A DNA stretch of 64,000 nucleotides, taken from contig NZ_AP027741.1 in assembly GCF_030296755.1 (NCBI RefSeq), positions 558,001 through 622,000 of the forward strand, in the 5' to 3' direction. Below, in pieces: positions 25,137 through 36,187 of this stretch (positions within the stretch are counted from its first letter, which is position 1; the number at the start of each line of letters is the position of its first letter). Under the pieces are notes generated by a model that did not search any database, was not told where the DNA came from, and worked only from the letters and a program-made list of their open reading frames with translations. The DNA is from Methylophaga marina (GTDB taxonomy: Bacteria > Pseudomonadota > Gammaproteobacteria > Nitrosococcales > Methylophagaceae). The translations under genes and the position numbers were made by a program.

Positions 25137-26021
25137 TCAGGCAGGGAAAACGCCTGTTGAGATGTAACGATCGCCACGATCACAGACGATACTGACAATC
25201 ACCGCATTTTCTACCTGCTCAGAGACCTTCATAGCTGCAGCTAATGCACCACCCGATGACACTCCGGCAAAAATACCTTCTTCAGCGGCCAGTCGTCGCA
25301 TCATGCTTTCAGCTTCATCTTGAGTGACATCTATTGTTATATCAATGCGCTCTGGCTCGAAAATCTCAGGTAAATAAGCCTGCGGCCAACGGCGAATACC
25401 CGGAATACTGGCGCCCTCTGCCGGCTGCACACCCACCACTTGAATCGCTGGTTTTTGTTCTTTTAAATAACGCGATGTCCCCATAATTGTGCCGGTCGTG
25501 CCCATTGAACTCACGAAGTGGGTAACTTCGCCCTCGGTATCAGCCCATATTTCAGGCCCCGTAGATTCATAATGGGCCAGAGGATTATCAAAGTTTCCAA
25601 ATTGATTTAGCACCTTGCCTTTGCCCTCTTTCTGCATTTGTAAGGCCAGATCCCTTGCGGACTCCATACCATCTGTCAGAACAAGTTCGGCACCATACGC
25701 TTTCATTGAAGCACGACGTTCAGCACTACTGTTTTCCGGCATAATCAGAATCATTCGATACCCTAATATCGCCGTGACCATCGCCAAAGCAATACCCGTA
25801 TTGCCACTGGTCGCTTCGATCAAGGTGTCGCCGGGCATGATATCACCCCGTAACTGCGCTTGTTGAATCATACTCACCACAGGTCGGTCTTTAACCGAGC
25901 CAGCAGGATTATTGCCTTCCAGCTTCACCAGAATGGTATTACTCGACTCGCCGGGAATACGCTGTAATCTGACAAGCGGCGTGCGGCCAATAAAGGCTTC
26001 AATCGTCGGGTAAGATTTCAT
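25137..26021 (-). CDS. cysM: Cysteine synthase B
   Basis: 294-aa PLP enzyme that makes cysteine from O-acetylserine and sulfide or thiosulfate. The PLP lysine is in PAGSVKDRP at residue 44, the phosphate-cradle motif is TSGNTGIALA, and GTTGTIMGTSRYLKE and VSSGGAL are present. It resembles CysM more than CysK through the region GIRRWPQAYLPEI. The ATG at 26021 overlaps the acpS stop (TGATG) and has GGAAG upstream; an in-frame TTG lies three bases earlier. Confidence 0.94.
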   Translation of the reverse strand: MKSYPTIEAFIGRTPLVRLQRIPGESSNTILVKLEGNNPAGSVKDRPVVSMIQQAQLRGDIMPGDTLIEATSGNTGIALAMVTAILGYRMILIMPENSSAERRASMKAYGAELVLTDGMESARDLALQMQKEGKGKVLNQFGNFDNPLAHYESTGPEIWADTEGEVTHFVSSMGTTGTIMGTSRYLKEQKPAIQVVGVQPAEGASIPGIRRWPQAYLPEIFEPERIDITIDVTQDEAESMMRRLAAEEGIFAGVSSGGALAAAMKVSEQVENAVIVSIVCDRGDRYISTGVFPA

Positions 26022-26404
26022 CAATTTGCTTCCATTAACACAACATAAGCAATCGCATATTCATGATCGTCACTCAGGCTTAACATCGCCTTATCAATAT
26101 GCATTTTTTCTTTCAGTTCCAGTCCCACTTTTTCGAACTGTAACTCAGGTTTACCCAGTGAATTATTTCTGACGCTGATATGACGCAAACTTAAACCATC
26201 CCGAAATCCTGTTCCCATGGCTTTAGCGGCGGCTTCTTTTGCTGCAAATCGTTTCGCTAAAAAATTAGCCGGTTTAAGTTGCAATTTAAACTCGCTGAAC
26301 TCATGGGCACTGAGTATTCTTTCAGCAAACTTATCACCATGTTTATCGAGTAAGTCTTGCATTCTGGGAATGTGAACCAGGTCTGTGCCAATGCCAATGA
26401 TCAT
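26021..26404 (-). CDS. acpS: Holo-[acyl-carrier-protein] synthase
   Basis: 127-aa phosphopantetheinyl transferase that activates ACP for fatty acid synthesis. Metal-binding [12 protein letters not shown] and the [15 protein letters not shown] motif are intact. It overlaps pdxJ by four bases (ATGA) at its start and cysM at its end, as in the widespread pdxJ-acpS arrangement. Confidence 0.96.
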   Translation of the reverse strand: MIIGIGTDLVHIPRMQDLLDKHGDKFAERILSAHEFSEFKLQLKPANFLAKRFAAKEAAAKAMGTGFRDGLSLRHISVRNNSLGKPELQFEKVGLELKEKMHIDKAMLSLSDDHEYAIAYVVLMEAN

Positions 26405-27132
26405 CCCCGGCGCGCGTCCTGCATCAATTGTTTCATCTCGCGAACCGCTGCCTGAAAGCCAGTAAACACCGAACGCGCCACAATCGCGTGGCCAATATTT
26501 AACTCCACCAGTTCTGGTATCGCCGCAATTTTCTGAGTATTGTGGTAATGCAGACCATGGCCAGCATTCACCTGTAATCCCCTTTCATGAGCCTGTTTTG
26601 CTGCATCAGCAATCACGGCAAGCTCTCTTTCGGCCTCTGTATCGGTTTCGGCATCAGCATAACGGCCAGTATGAAGTTCTACCACTGGTACACCGCAAGC
26701 CACTGCCGCTTCTATTTGAGCCAAATCAGGATCGATAAATAAAGAGACACGTACATTGGCCGCCGCAAGGCGCTGACACGCTTGCTGCATTCGAGACAAC
26801 TGCCCCGCCACATCCAGACCACCTTCTGTTGTCAATTCCTCACGTTTCTCAGGTACTAAACAACAGTCTGCAGGACGATATTTTTCAGCCATCGCCAACA
26901 TTTCTTCAGTGACCGCCATCTCAAGATTCATTTTTGTCTGCAAGATATCGCTCAACATCGCCACATCACGTTCCTGAATATGTCGACGATCTTCGCGTAA
27001 ATGTAATGTGATACTGTCCGCTCCTGCTTGCTCTGCTTCAATCGCTGCCTGAATGGGGTCAGGATAACGTGTTCCACGAGCTTGACGCAGTGTGGCGATG
27101 TGATCGATGTTGACACCTAGATAAATAGACAT
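26401..27132 (-). CDS. pdxJ: Pyridoxine 5'-phosphate synthase
   Basis: 243-aa TIM-barrel enzyme closing the pyridoxine ring in vitamin B6 synthesis. [31 protein letters not shown] and [11 protein letters not shown] are diagnostic. Length equals the E. coli protein. Between recO and acpS as in many gammaproteobacteria. Confidence 0.97.
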   Translation of the reverse strand: MSIYLGVNIDHIATLRQARGTRYPDPIQAAIEAEQAGADSITLHLREDRRHIQERDVAMLSDILQTKMNLEMAVTEEMLAMAEKYRPADCCLVPEKREELTTEGGLDVAGQLSRMQQACQRLAAANVRVSLFIDPDLAQIEAAVACGVPVVELHTGRYADAETDTEAERELAVIADAAKQAHERGLQVNAGHGLHYHNTQKIAAIPELVELNIGHAIVARSVFTGFQAAVREMKQLMQDARRG

Positions 27133-27144
27133 GAATCTCCAAAC

Positions 27145-27858
27145 TCAGTTTGTTTTTGTTGTAAATTGATTAAGCCCAGCAAATAACTGACGACTATGTA
27201 AAGGACGGCCGCCCAAGTAATAATTTATCACTGACCGCATCATATGTTTGATTTCTTTCAGGCTCACATCATCAAATTCCGCTTCCTGATCAAGATGACG
27301 TAAGCTGCGTCCAGATACCGTATTCTCAAGCTGTTGACCAAATACACGGCGTGGACCACTATCTGGATGGTAAATATACATGCCTTCATCTTCAATATTC
27401 TGACCAGAATCGACATCCACCGTTAATGCCAGACCATAGCCTAGATGGCTGAGCAGCGCTTTTTCAAATAATCGCAGGGTAATCTGTTCATTGCTTTTTT
27501 GTTGGAGTGAAGACAGCGCCTGACGGTAAGCCAGATAAATCTCTGGTTCCGCTTCATGAAGAGGTAATAACTTGACGAGCAACTCATTCATATAAAGGCC
27601 ACAGAGGCTGGCATTACCAACAAGACGATAACTGGGTTCATCCACTTCGATGTGACTCAATGTCACTAAATCACCTTGGCCATACCAGCTGAGCCAGAGC
27701 GGTTGAAATATTTGTATCGATGAGCTGCGTTTCTTTTTTTGCCGTAAACCTCGAGCGACCAGACTCACTCGCCCATAATCCTGCGTTAACACATCGACCA
27801 GTGAACTGGTTTCACGATAGGGTCTATGGTGCAGAACAAAAGCAGACGTCAGCTCCAC
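27145..27858 (-). CDS. recO: DNA repair protein RecO
   Basis: 237-aa recombination mediator for RecFOR gap repair. The OB-fold start SAFVLHHRPYRETSSLVDVLTQDYGRVSLVARG and the helical C-terminus with YYLGGRPLHSRQL are typical. No zinc-finger cysteines are seen, as in other gammaproteobacterial RecO. Eight nucleotides behind era. Confidence 0.94.
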   Translation of the reverse strand: MELTSAFVLHHRPYRETSSLVDVLTQDYGRVSLVARGLRQKKKRSSSIQIFQPLWLSWYGQGDLVTLSHIEVDEPSYRLVGNASLCGLYMNELLVKLLPLHEAEPEIYLAYRQALSSLQQKSNEQITLRLFEKALLSHLGYGLALTVDVDSGQNIEDEGMYIYHPDSGPRRVFGQQLENTVSGRSLRHLDQEAEFDDVSLKEIKHMMRSVINYYLGGRPLHSRQLFAGLNQFTTKTN

Positions 27859-27865
27859 AAGCTAC

Positions 27866-28771
27866 CTATAGGTCGTCGTTATAACCCAGGTTCTTTAACA
27901 TGCGCTCATTATCTGACCAGCCTTCACGCACTTTGACCCATATCTGTAAAAACACTTTACAACCGAATAGCTGTTCCATTTCCAGCCGAGCATCCTGACC
28001 GATAAGCTTGAGCTGTTCGCCTCTTTTACCAATCACAATCGACTTCTGACCGCTTCGCTCAACATAAACAACAGCACCAATTCGATACATGCCTTCTTCT
28101 TCCTCGAACTGTTCAATTTCTACAGTGAGTGAATAAGGTAATTCCTGACCGAGATAACGGAATAATTTTTCACGTACGATTTCACCCGCCAAAAAGCGTG
28201 AACTGCGATCGGTTAATTGATCTTCATCAAAGATCATCTCGCCTTCAGGCATTAACTTGGCAATTTCCTGCTCCAGTACATCTGTATTCATACCTTTCCG
28301 TGCAGAAATAGGCACAACAGCCGCAAAATCATATTGTGGTGCAAGTGATTGTATCTGTGGTAATAAATCTGATTTGTCTGAGAGTTTATCGGCTTTATTT
28401 AACACTAAAATGACTGGAGAGCGTGCATCTTGTTGAATACGTTTCAAGACGCGCTGATCATCTTCCGTCCATTTCAGTCCTTCCACAACAAACAGCACCA
28501 CATCCACATCGTCAATTGAAGCGGCAGCAGCGCGGTTCATATAACGATTCATCGCTTTTTTACCGTCGCTGTGCATACCCGGTGTATCAACGTAGATAAA
28601 CTGGCCCTGGTCTGTGGTTTTAATACCTAGAATACGGTGGCGGGTCGTTTGTGGGCGACGTGAAGTAATACATAATTTCTGACCAAGAATACGGTTGATT
28701 AATGTGGACTTACCCACATTTGGACGCCCAATAATGGCAACGTAACCGGAACGAAATGGTGTGGTATTCAT
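27866..28771 (-). CDS. era: GTPase Era
   Basis: 301-aa essential GTPase for 16S rRNA maturation and 30S assembly. G1 GRPNVGKST, G3 DTPGMH, G4 NKAD, and a C-terminal KH domain with RSGQKSIVIGKRGEQLK. Its ATG overlaps the reconstructed rnc stop, the usual rnc-era coupling. Confidence 0.97.
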   Translation of the reverse strand: MNTTPFRSGYVAIIGRPNVGKSTLINRILGQKLCITSRRPQTTRHRILGIKTTDQGQFIYVDTPGMHSDGKKAMNRYMNRAAAASIDDVDVVLFVVEGLKWTEDDQRVLKRIQQDARSPVILVLNKADKLSDKSDLLPQIQSLAPQYDFAAVVPISARKGMNTDVLEQEIAKLMPEGEMIFDEDQLTDRSSRFLAGEIVREKLFRYLGQELPYSLTVEIEQFEEEEGMYRIGAVVYVERSGQKSIVIGKRGEQLKLIGQDARLEMEQLFGCKVFLQIWVKVREGWSDNERMLKNLGYNDDL

Positions 28772-29449
28772 TATTTACCCTCTATTAGAGTTAAGGCACG
28801 TTCAGCGGCTTTTTTCAGCTTTTCGGTGACTACTGCCTTGAGCAACGACCACTTTGTCCAGCAAGGTAACCTGGCAGGATGCTTCAAAGACAGGCTGTTT
28901 CTTGTCTGTTTTTAATTCTTTAACACTATATAGCGGTAAAGGCTGTTTACGACTTTGTAATAATTCCTGCAAACGCGTTTTAGGATCCTTGACCGTTTCT
29001 GTCACATCAATAGACGCTATTCGCTCGGCAAATAGTCTTAAGATGAGCTCTTTGACAGGTGTCAGACCGCTATCAAGATAAAGTGCACCTAAAATAGCTT
29101 CTACCGCATCAGCCAGAATTGATTCCCGACGAAAACCACCACTTTTTAGTTCACCTGGCCCGAGGATTAATACATCCCCTAACTTTAACTCGCGCCCCAG
29201 CTCAGCTAAGGTTTCACCTTTGACCAGAGAAGCCCGTAGACGGCTTAATTTTCCTTCCTTAACTTGAGGGAAACGGTTGAATAACTCTTCCGCAATCACA
29301 AAACTCAAAATAGCATCACCGAGATATTCAAGACGCTCATTATTTTTGGGATCCGCACTGCGGTGCGTTAAGGCTTGTTGTAAAAATGCGGTATCTTTAA
29401 ATTCTACTTTTAACTGTTTGCACAGGGCTTTTTGCCGCTGGGTTATCAT
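28771..29449 (-). CDS. rnc: Ribonuclease III, frame disrupted near the C-terminus
   Basis: Double-strand-specific endonuclease that processes rRNA. The catalytic signature NERLEYLGDAILSFVIAEELF and DAVEAILGALYLD are intact, and a dsRNA-binding domain follows. The literal frame stops at 28802 after HRKAEKSR, but removing one base from the six-T run (plus strand 28810-28815) continues as AAERALTLIEGK and stops at 28771, overlapping the era start. This gives 225 aa, matching the family length (226 in E. coli). The defect is most likely an overcalled homopolymer. Its ATG overlaps the previous gene's stop. Confidence 0.9.
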
Positions 29450-29826
29450 TATAGCTGTGGCTCTACATCAATTTCTTTATGAAAATGCCCGACCAGATCG
29501 ATCTGAGCAAAAAACGGTTTTCGCACTTCATAGTCGATAACGATTTTCGTTACGTAGGCGGTGTTTTTACCGCGGAAAACTTCGACATCATCGCGTTCGA
29601 CACTACTGATATAGCCGATATTAAAGCGCTTAGAAAGCAGTGTCTGTACTTCATTTTTCGAGAGATTGTTATTACGTAGTTCTGTCTTCATATCTTCCAT
29701 GATCTGGACGACACCGTAATACTCCTGATACATCGGCACCAAACGAATCGCTAATGTCACAAAAAAAGCAATCAAGGCCAACACAATGACCCAGCCAATT
29801 AATGTCATACCTCGCTGGTGTTTCAT
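29449..29826 (-). CDS. DUF4845 membrane protein between lepB and rnc
   Basis: 125 aa with one N-terminal membrane helix in a pilin-like context (MKHQRGMTLIGWVIVLALIAFF) and a small periplasmic domain. The start at 29826 is favoured because AAGGAG lies at correct spacing. DUF4845 proteins occupy this lepB-rnc position in many gammaproteobacteria; their function is unknown. The stop overlaps the rnc start. Confidence 0.85.
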   Translation of the reverse strand: MKHQRGMTLIGWVIVLALIAFFVTLAIRLVPMYQEYYGVVQIMEDMKTELRNNNLSKNEVQTLLSKRFNIGYISSVERDDVEVFRGKNTAYVTKIVIDYEVRKPFFAQIDLVGHFHKEIDVEPQL

Positions 29827-29836
29827 CACAATCTCC

Positions 29837-30613
29837 TTATTCAATAGACTGACCTAAACGATTCCAGACAATGCCGCCCTCATTCCAGTCCCAACTCATC
29901 CAAACTAAAAAGGCCTTACCGACCAAATTTTCTTCAGGGACGGTTCCCCAGTAACGACTATCATTACTGTTATCACGGTTATCCCCCATAACAAAATAGT
30001 GTCCTTCAGGCACCACGGTTTCACCTTCCACACGTTTAACACCCGGTTCAACCACGATTAGATGATTATGTTCACCGAGCTGTTCAGAACGTAACTCAGA
30101 GCCTGGAGCTGAAATATTAATCATGCTTTCAGGTTTTTCTTGTGGCTCTTGTGCAACCGGTTCGCCGTTAATATAAATCGTTTTATTGAAATAACCGACT
30201 TTATCTCCGGGAAGGCCTACCACACGTTTGATATAGTCAATATCAGGGTCACTTTTATTCTTCTTCACCGGGTAACGAAAAACTACCACATCACCTCGTT
30301 CAGGCTCGCCTGTCTCTAATATTTTTGTGTTGAGGACCGGTAAACGGATGCCATATGAGAATTTATTCACCAGAATAAAATCACCAATGTGCAGCGTAGG
30401 TACCATTGATGACGATGGGATACGGAAAGGTTCAGCGATAAAGGAGCGAATCACTAACACCAAAAGAATGATAGGAAAAAATGAGCGTGCATATTCAACC
30501 ACGACAGGTTCTTTTGCATCGTTATCACGACCTGGTGCCCAAAACAGCTTGTCGATTAACCAAATCAAGCCGGTGACGGCTACCAGTAACACCATGATTG
30601 CGGGAAAACTCAC
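29837..30613 (-). CDS. lepB: Signal peptidase I
   Basis: 258-aa inner-membrane leader peptidase. Two N-terminal helices, then the catalytic Ser in IPSSSMVPTL, the Lys in DIDYIKRVVGLPGDKV and GHYFVMGDNRDNSNDSRYWG. It cleaves signal peptides of Sec and Tat substrates at the periplasmic face. It follows lepA, as in E. coli. Confidence 0.96.
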   Translation of the reverse strand: MSFPAIMVLLVAVTGLIWLIDKLFWAPGRDNDAKEPVVVEYARSFFPIILLVLVIRSFIAEPFRIPSSSMVPTLHIGDFILVNKFSYGIRLPVLNTKILETGEPERGDVVVFRYPVKKNKSDPDIDYIKRVVGLPGDKVGYFNKTIYINGEPVAQEPQEKPESMINISAPGSELRSEQLGEHNHLIVVEPGVKRVEGETVVPEGHYFVMGDNRDNSNDSRYWGTVPEENLVGKAFLVWMSWDWNEGGIVWNRLGQSIE

Positions 30614-30636
30614 TGTATAACGCTCCTTCCTACCTT

Positions 30637-32433
30637 TTATGAATTCTTTGACAGTTGTAATACGGCGAGGAAGGCTTCTTGTGGCACATCCACCTTACCA
30701 ACAGACTTCATCCGTTTTTTACCTGCTTTTTGTTTTTCCAGCAATTTACGTTTACGAGAAACGTCACCGCCGTAACATTTAGCTAATACATTTTTACGCA
30801 TCGCTTTGACGGTAGAACGAGCAATAATATGTCCGCCAATAGCCGCTTGAATAGCAATATCAAACATTTGACGCGGTATCAGCTCTTTCATTTTTTCGAC
30901 TAGCAGTCTCCCGCGACTCACACTGCTATCCTTGTGCACGATGAGCGATAAGGCATCGACTCGTTCACCATTAATCATAATATCTAATTTCACCAGATTG
31001 GCTGGCTCGAACCGAACAAAGTGATAGTCAAGCGAGGCATAGCCACGGCTGACAGACTTCACACGGTCGAAGAAATCAATGACCACTTCATTCATAGGAA
31101 GTTCATAGGTTAACGCAACCTGTTTTCCCATATACTGCATATTCTTCTGCACACCACGTTTTTCAACGCATAAGGTAATCACAGCGCCTAAATGGTCTTG
31201 TGGCACCAGAATATCCGCTCTGACGATAGGTTCACGTATTTCTTCAATGGTGCCAACATCAGGTAGCGATGATGGATTTTCAACCCGTTCGACTTCGCCA
31301 TTTTTCTTGAGAACTTCAAACACAACGGTCGGCGCTGTTGTGATCAGATCAAGATCGTATTCACGTTCCAATCGTTCCTGAATGATTTCCATATGCAACA
31401 GCCCCAGGAAACCACAACGGAAACCAAATCCTAAGGCTTGTGAGCTTTCAGGTTCATAAAATAATGAAGCATCATTTAGGCGTAATTTCGACAAGGCTTC
31501 ACGGAAGTTTTCGTAATCATCACTGCTGACAGGGAAAATACCGGCATAGACTTGTGGGGTTACTTCTTTGAAACCGGGCAGCATTTTATCTGCACCATGG
31601 TGTGCGTGCGTTAAGGTGTCACCTACCGGTGCCCCATCAATTTCCTTGACCCCTGAAATGACGTAACCCACGTCACCACAATCCAGCACGTTACATGGTG
31701 TGCGTTTAGGTGTGAAAGTACCTACTTGATCGACTTGATATTCCTGCCCTGTCGACATGACTTTTATTTTATCTTTGTGCTTAAGTGAGCCATCGACAAT
31801 ACGTACCAATGAAATAACACCCACGTAGCTGTCAAACCAGGAATCAATAATGAGGGCTTTAAGAGGTGCGTCTGGATTACCTCTTGGCGCAGGGACTTTT
31901 GCCACCAGCTCTTCCAGTACGTCTTCAATACCAATACCAGTTTTGGCACTACAACGTACAGCATCCATAGCATCGACGCCGATAATGTCTTCAATTTCTT
32001 GGGCAACACGTTCCGGTTCTGCCGAAGGTAAATCAATTTTATTCAGAACTGGCAATACTTCTAAGCCTAAATCAATGGCGGTGTAGCAGTTCGCCACACT
32101 TTGTGCTTCCACACCCTGCGCCGCATCAACGACTAATAATGCCCCTTCACAAGCAGCAAGAGAGCGGGATACTTCATAAGAAAAGTCGACGTGTCCGGGT
32201 GTATCGATGAAATTCAGCTGATAAGTTTCCCCATCGCGTGCTTTGTATTCCAGTGATACGCTTTGCGCTTTGATGGTAATACCACGTTCGCGCTCAATAT
32301 CCATAGAATCTAGCACTTGCTGGGACATTTCCCGGTCAGTCAGACCACCACAAATTTGAATAAACCGATCAGCAATGGTGGATTTACCATGATCGATATG
32401 TGCGATGATAGAAAAGTTACGTATATTGTTCAT
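30637..32433 (-). CDS. lepA: Elongation factor 4
   Basis: 598-aa translational GTPase. G1 [10 protein letters not shown]3 DTPGHVDF, G4 NKIDLP, and the LepA-specific C-terminus with [23 protein letters not shown]. Associated with ribosome back-translocation or initiation/assembly quality control. Head of the lepA-to-ydbL run on the minus strand. Confidence 0.98.
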   Translation of the reverse strand: MNNIRNFSIIAHIDHGKSTIADRFIQICGGLTDREMSQQVLDSMDIERERGITIKAQSVSLEYKARDGETYQLNFIDTPGHVDFSYEVSRSLAACEGALLVVDAAQGVEAQSVANCYTAIDLGLEVLPVLNKIDLPSAEPERVAQEIEDIIGVDAMDAVRCSAKTGIGIEDVLEELVAKVPAPRGNPDAPLKALIIDSWFDSYVGVISLVRIVDGSLKHKDKIKVMSTGQEYQVDQVGTFTPKRTPCNVLDCGDVGYVISGVKEIDGAPVGDTLTHAHHGADKMLPGFKEVTPQVYAGIFPVSSDDYENFREALSKLRLNDASLFYEPESSQALGFGFRCGFLGLLHMEIIQERLEREYDLDLITTAPTVVFEVLKKNGEVERVENPSSLPDVGTIEEIREPIVRADILVPQDHLGAVITLCVEKRGVQKNMQYMGKQVALTYELPMNEVVIDFFDRVKSVSRGYASLDYHFVRFEPANLVKLDIMINGERVDALSLIVHKDSSVSRGRLLVEKMKELIPRQMFDIAIQAAIGGHIIARSTVKAMRKNVLAKCYGGDVSRKRKLLEKQKAGKKRMKSVGKVDVPQEAFLAVLQLSKNS

Positions 32434-32490
32434 TTAGTTACATTTTCATTAGTGACGTCGGTGGCCATTCCGAACAGTTAACATAGATTT

Positions 32491-32503
32491 TGCATGACAT
32501 GCA
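32491..32503. promoter_or_regulatory. TGCATG-N-CATGCA palindrome upstream of lepA
   Basis: A 13-bp near-perfect inverted repeat 58 bp before the lepA start. A similar TGCATG-N-CATGC element precedes typA (50654-50668). The rest of 32434-32726 shows no convincing gene. Confidence 0.35.
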
Positions 32504-32726
32504 TTGTTCCCGCTGGCAGATGATATAGGCCTTTGAGTCACGCGCTCAGCAAATGATCCCACATTATACGCATTTCACTATGACAAAACGATAATCTCGA
32601 CACGCCTTAGATAAAAACGTGACTTCTGAATACCAGTCTGACACTCTGTCTTCGCTCATGGCTGAGAAGACTTCTGAGTCAGATCATCTCAATAGCAATA
32701 CAGTACTTTTGTGGACAATAATTACC

Positions 32727-34055
32727 ATGGATAAATCGGTCCTGACGGGTCCCATCATAAAAACCTTCTTAAGCTATGCCATCCCCTCCATTTTGGGCTT
32801 ATTAGCCATCACTACGGCCAGTATCGTAGATGGTATTTTTGTCGGCCAATTTGTCAGTGCTCAGGGGCTCGCAGCCATCAATTTACTGATTCCCTATCTG
32901 TCATTGATATTTGGACTGGCTTTAATGTTTTCCATTGGAGGAGCCGTTCGAGCGGGCTATTATATTGGTCAGAAACGTTTTCAATCAGCATCCGATGTCT
33001 TTAGCCAGTGCCTGCTTATTATTGTCGTTATTGGACTTGGTTTTCTGCTTTTTTCCTGGTTATTCACTGACGCTATATTGCTTTTTCTCGGCACGCCCAC
33101 CTCCATACTAACGTTAATCAGGCCTTATTTTCTGATCATCAGTGCTGTATTGCTTATTCAGATTTCTACGATGGTGATGTATTACTTTATTCGTCAGGAT
33201 AATGCTCAAACACTCGCTTCAGTTGCATTAATCAGCGGCGCCATCATTAATATTATTCTGGATGCTGTGTTTATTATCGTATTCGAATGGGGACTAAAAG
33301 GCGCTGCCGCTGCAACAGCCATTGCACAAACCATACAACTGATTATGTTAAGTCGTTATTTTTTACGATCTCAGAAAAAGTTAACTTTTTCATTCATCCA
33401 ACATAATAAATCAGAAATAAAACCCGTAATGTTTAATGGCAGATCAGAGTTTATCAATGAAATCTCTGGGGGATTGGTCATCCTGGTATTGAACTGGATT
33501 TTAGTCAGTCGGCTTGATGTTGAGGGTATCGCGGCTTTTGCCGTCATTAATTACCTGATCTTTATCAGTCTGATGCTGTATTACGGCATATCTGATGCAT
33601 TACATTTGGTGGTCAGTCAAAATCATGGGGCCCGAAATACCCAGCGAATCAGTCAGTTTATGCTAACAGCCATCATCGGTATTCTTTGCATCAGTATCAG
33701 TGTGACACTGTGTTTGCTCTATTTCCCAGAACACATCAGCAGCCTGTTTCTGGATAAAACAGCCGAACACACGATGCAATTATCCAAACACTTTATTTCT
33801 CTATTGTGGCCGTTATTTTTGATAAATGGTGTTAATGTGATTCTTTCTATTTATTTAACGGCCATCCAGCAACCGATTCCCTCTATGGCCATCGCGTTAT
33901 CGAGAGGGTTATTCTTGCCTATTGCATTGTTACTCGTTTTGTCTTGGTTACTTCCAGAGCCTGAATTTCTTATTGCTTTACCACTCTCAGAATGGCTGAC
34001 ATTTTTACTCGCTATCCTCTTATTTATCCGATATCGCCCAAAAAAAATGAATTAA
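32727..34055 (+). CDS. MATE-family multidrug/toxin exporter
   Basis: About 442 aa with 12 membrane helices, beginning LTGPIIKTFLSYAIPSILGLLAITTASIVDGIFVG, typical of MATE transporters that export drugs or metabolites using Na+ or H+. The ATG at 32727 matches the family start; an earlier GTG at 32619 would add 36 residues unlike the family. No clear ribosome site is seen before either. Alone on the plus strand, with no adjacent regulator. Confidence 0.82.
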   Translation: MDKSVLTGPIIKTFLSYAIPSILGLLAITTASIVDGIFVGQFVSAQGLAAINLLIPYLSLIFGLALMFSIGGAVRAGYYIGQKRFQSASDVFSQCLLIIVVIGLGFLLFSWLFTDAILLFLGTPTSILTLIRPYFLIISAVLLIQISTMVMYYFIRQDNAQTLASVALISGAIINIILDAVFIIVFEWGLKGAAAATAIAQTIQLIMLSRYFLRSQKKLTFSFIQHNKSEIKPVMFNGRSEFINEISGGLVILVLNWILVSRLDVEGIAAFAVINYLIFISLMLYYGISDALHLVVSQNHGARNTQRISQFMLTAIIGILCISISVTLCLLYFPEHISSLFLDKTAEHTMQLSKHFISLLWPLFLINGVNVILSIYLTAIQQPIPSMAIALSRGLFLPIALLLVLSWLLPEPEFLIALPLSEWLTFLLAILLFIRYRPKKMN

Positions 34056-34124
34056 ACATCGCTAAAGTATCTTTTTTAAAAACAGAAGAATGGCAACAAA
34101 ATTCATATGTCATGAATCATCAGG

Positions 34125-34156
34125 CAAAAAAAGCCAGATAACATACATTATCTGGC
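34125..34156 (-). terminator. Terminator of the TonB receptor gene
   Basis: A 9-bp stem GCCAGATAA / TTATCTGGC (34133-34141, 34148-34156), followed on the minus strand by seven U. Confidence 0.88.
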
Positions 34157-34195
34157 TCATAGCAAAGTCTGAGAGTATTCAGACGGTTGGGGAAA

Positions 34196-36178
34196 TTAGA
34201 ACTGCCAAGCAACGCTCAGGCGAACATCACGACCAGGTTCTGCGAAACCACTGACGCCATCATTCACATCTGCAATATCAGCTACGCTGGCATGATCTAG
34301 ATAATATTTATCAAAGACATTTCGAACAGTCAGTGTGATTGCGACATCTTCTGTACTAGAAGGACGCCACTGTGCATAAAAATCGTGTATGGCATAGCCT
34401 GGCTTATCTATTTTAGTGCCCTCTGGTAACCAGACAGGTGCATACAAATCAACATTGTCTTCTCTTTTCACAAACTGTGCATTCCAGCCGAATGTCCAGG
34501 TAGAATTCATCTGATAATCTAGGGTAGCAACCAAACTGTCACCAATGGTGTTAGCTTGTCCATTTGTTGAGTAGCCTCCCGCATCCTGGCCAGCAATTTC
34601 GATATCATTATGGTGATAACTCAAGCGACCCATCAATTTTTCCCAACGACGACCAATCTCCAGTACATAACCATCTGATTCCAGATCGCCCACATTTTCG
34701 AAGATTGTTCCAGCCGCCGCTCCTCCACCAACGCGATCAGCGATGATGTCATCAATGTTTGAACGATAAACTTTGGCAGATCCAAACCAAGTTCTTGATT
34801 CATAGGCGACACCAAATTCAGTATTGTCGGCATCTTCTGGTTTTAGGTCTGCATCATAGCTACCGAATAGCTTATAAGCATCCTGAGATGTAGGTCCTTT
34901 GAAAGCTTCCGAATAAGAGGCGAAAGCACTCCAGTTATCAGTAAAGTGATAGTTAATACCAATGTTATGACTGACTTCATCTTCCTCAAACTTTTGATTA
35001 TCAGCATCATTCAGTTCATAGTCATCGTATCTCAGACCCGCACTTAAAAGTAGCGCATCGGTGATTTGAATATCATCCTGAATATAAACACCTTTAACTT
35101 TTACATTTTCCTTCAGTGCACGCTCGTCACTCGGAGGCCCTGCGTAAGTTTCATCCTCACGGTAATCAATACCGTAAGTCACTTTGTGCATCCCGAAGAT
35201 CGAAGTATTTCTCAAATCGAGACCTTTGCTTTCACCTGTCCCGATGTAAGGATCTCGTTCACCAGTTCGCTTCAGTTCTGACTCGATGTTATACACAGTA
35301 AGGCCCAAATCAAGATATGGGTTATCAATAGGGTTCAATTCATAATTGAACGTGACGGTTTCGCGTTCCAGCTCTAGAGGAGCTAGTGGATTCCAGGAAA
35401 GAACAGGCCATTGCGGTCTGAATGGTCTTTCACCATCATCGGTACGTTTCTGATAACTCAGACGAACTGTCTGACTATCAGTCAGGTGACCAACAACTTT
35501 GGCAAAAAGAAAGTCCTGGTCGAATTTGCTGCCTTCAACTTCATCGCCATTACCATCCTCATAGGCATCAGCGTTGTAGTTGGTCGCAGAAACCATAGCA
35601 CTCCAGTCATCAGTCAGACGACCAAACAGTGTGGTATTTGTTTTAAACGAATCTGTATTGCTGGAGAACATGCCTTTGACCAAGCCACCAAATTGCTCGC
35701 CCGGCTTCAGCATATCTTCAGGATCTTTAGTAACAAATTTGACTGAACCACCAAGTGCTCCAGCACCTGATAGCGCATTACCTGAGCCGGCATTCACTTC
35801 AACACGTTTAAGAAGTTCTGGCTCAATACTGATGCGCCCAGCATGGTGAAATAAACGTGTTGCCTGAACAGCGCCATCAATACTGATGCTCAGCAATTGG
35901 TCTTCAATACCTCGCACATAGAGTTTCTGAGCGATATCGACACCACCACCGACAGATATTTCTGGTGATTGACTGAATAAATCTTCCAAATCATTCGCCT
36001 GAACTTTTTCAATTTGTTCAGCGGTCACGCTGTTAAGTTCAGGAGTAATCGTGTTACCAGTCACCTCAACAGTGTCCAAGATTATTTCTTCAGCTATTGC
36101 AGCCTGTGAAAACATCGCGGCGAAAAGCGCGACAGAAAGTACAGTCCGATGACTAATTGGGTTTAAGCTTTTACTCAC
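34196..36178 (-). CDS. TonB-dependent outer-membrane receptor, probably for iron
   Basis: About 660 aa. GTG at 36178 is preferred: AGGTGG lies five bases upstream, and the longer frame to 36217 would run through the Fur box. The protein starts with a signal peptide ending QAAIA, then the plug domain (LDTVEVTGN, YVRGIEDQLLSISIDG, GAGALGGSVKFVTKDPEDM) and a 22-strand barrel ending RNVFDKYYLDHASV and WQF, the terminal Phe needed for assembly. Ligand is not evident; siderophore or heme is plausible from the Fur box. It lies 3' of a two-component system, as with PfeRS-PfeA. Confidence 0.85.
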   Translation of the reverse strand: MSKSLNPISHRTVLSVALFAAMFSQAAIAEEIILDTVEVTGNTITPELNSVTAEQIEKVQANDLEDLFSQSPEISVGGGVDIAQKLYVRGIEDQLLSISIDGAVQATRLFHHAGRISIEPELLKRVEVNAGSGNALSGAGALGGSVKFVTKDPEDMLKPGEQFGGLVKGMFSSNTDSFKTNTTLFGRLTDDWSAMVSATNYNADAYEDGNGDEVEGSKFDQDFLFAKVVGHLTDSQTVRLSYQKRTDDGERPFRPQWPVLSWNPLAPLELERETVTFNYELNPIDNPYLDLGLTVYNIESELKRTGERDPYIGTGESKGLDLRNTSIFGMHKVTYGIDYREDETYAGPPSDERALKENVKVKGVYIQDDIQITDALLLSAGLRYDDYELNDADNQKFEEDEVSHNIGINYHFTDNWSAFASYSEAFKGPTSQDAYKLFGSYDADLKPEDADNTEFGVAYESRTWFGSAKVYRSNIDDIIADRVGGGAAAGTIFENVGDLESDGYVLEIGRRWEKLMGRLSYHHNDIEIAGQDAGGYSTNGQANTIGDSLVATLDYQMNSTWTFGWNAQFVKREDNVDLYAPVWLPEGTKIDKPGYAIHDFYAQWRPSSTEDVAITLTVRNVFDKYYLDHASVADIADVNDGVSGFAEPGRDVRLSVAWQF

Positions 36179-36187
36179 AACCACCTC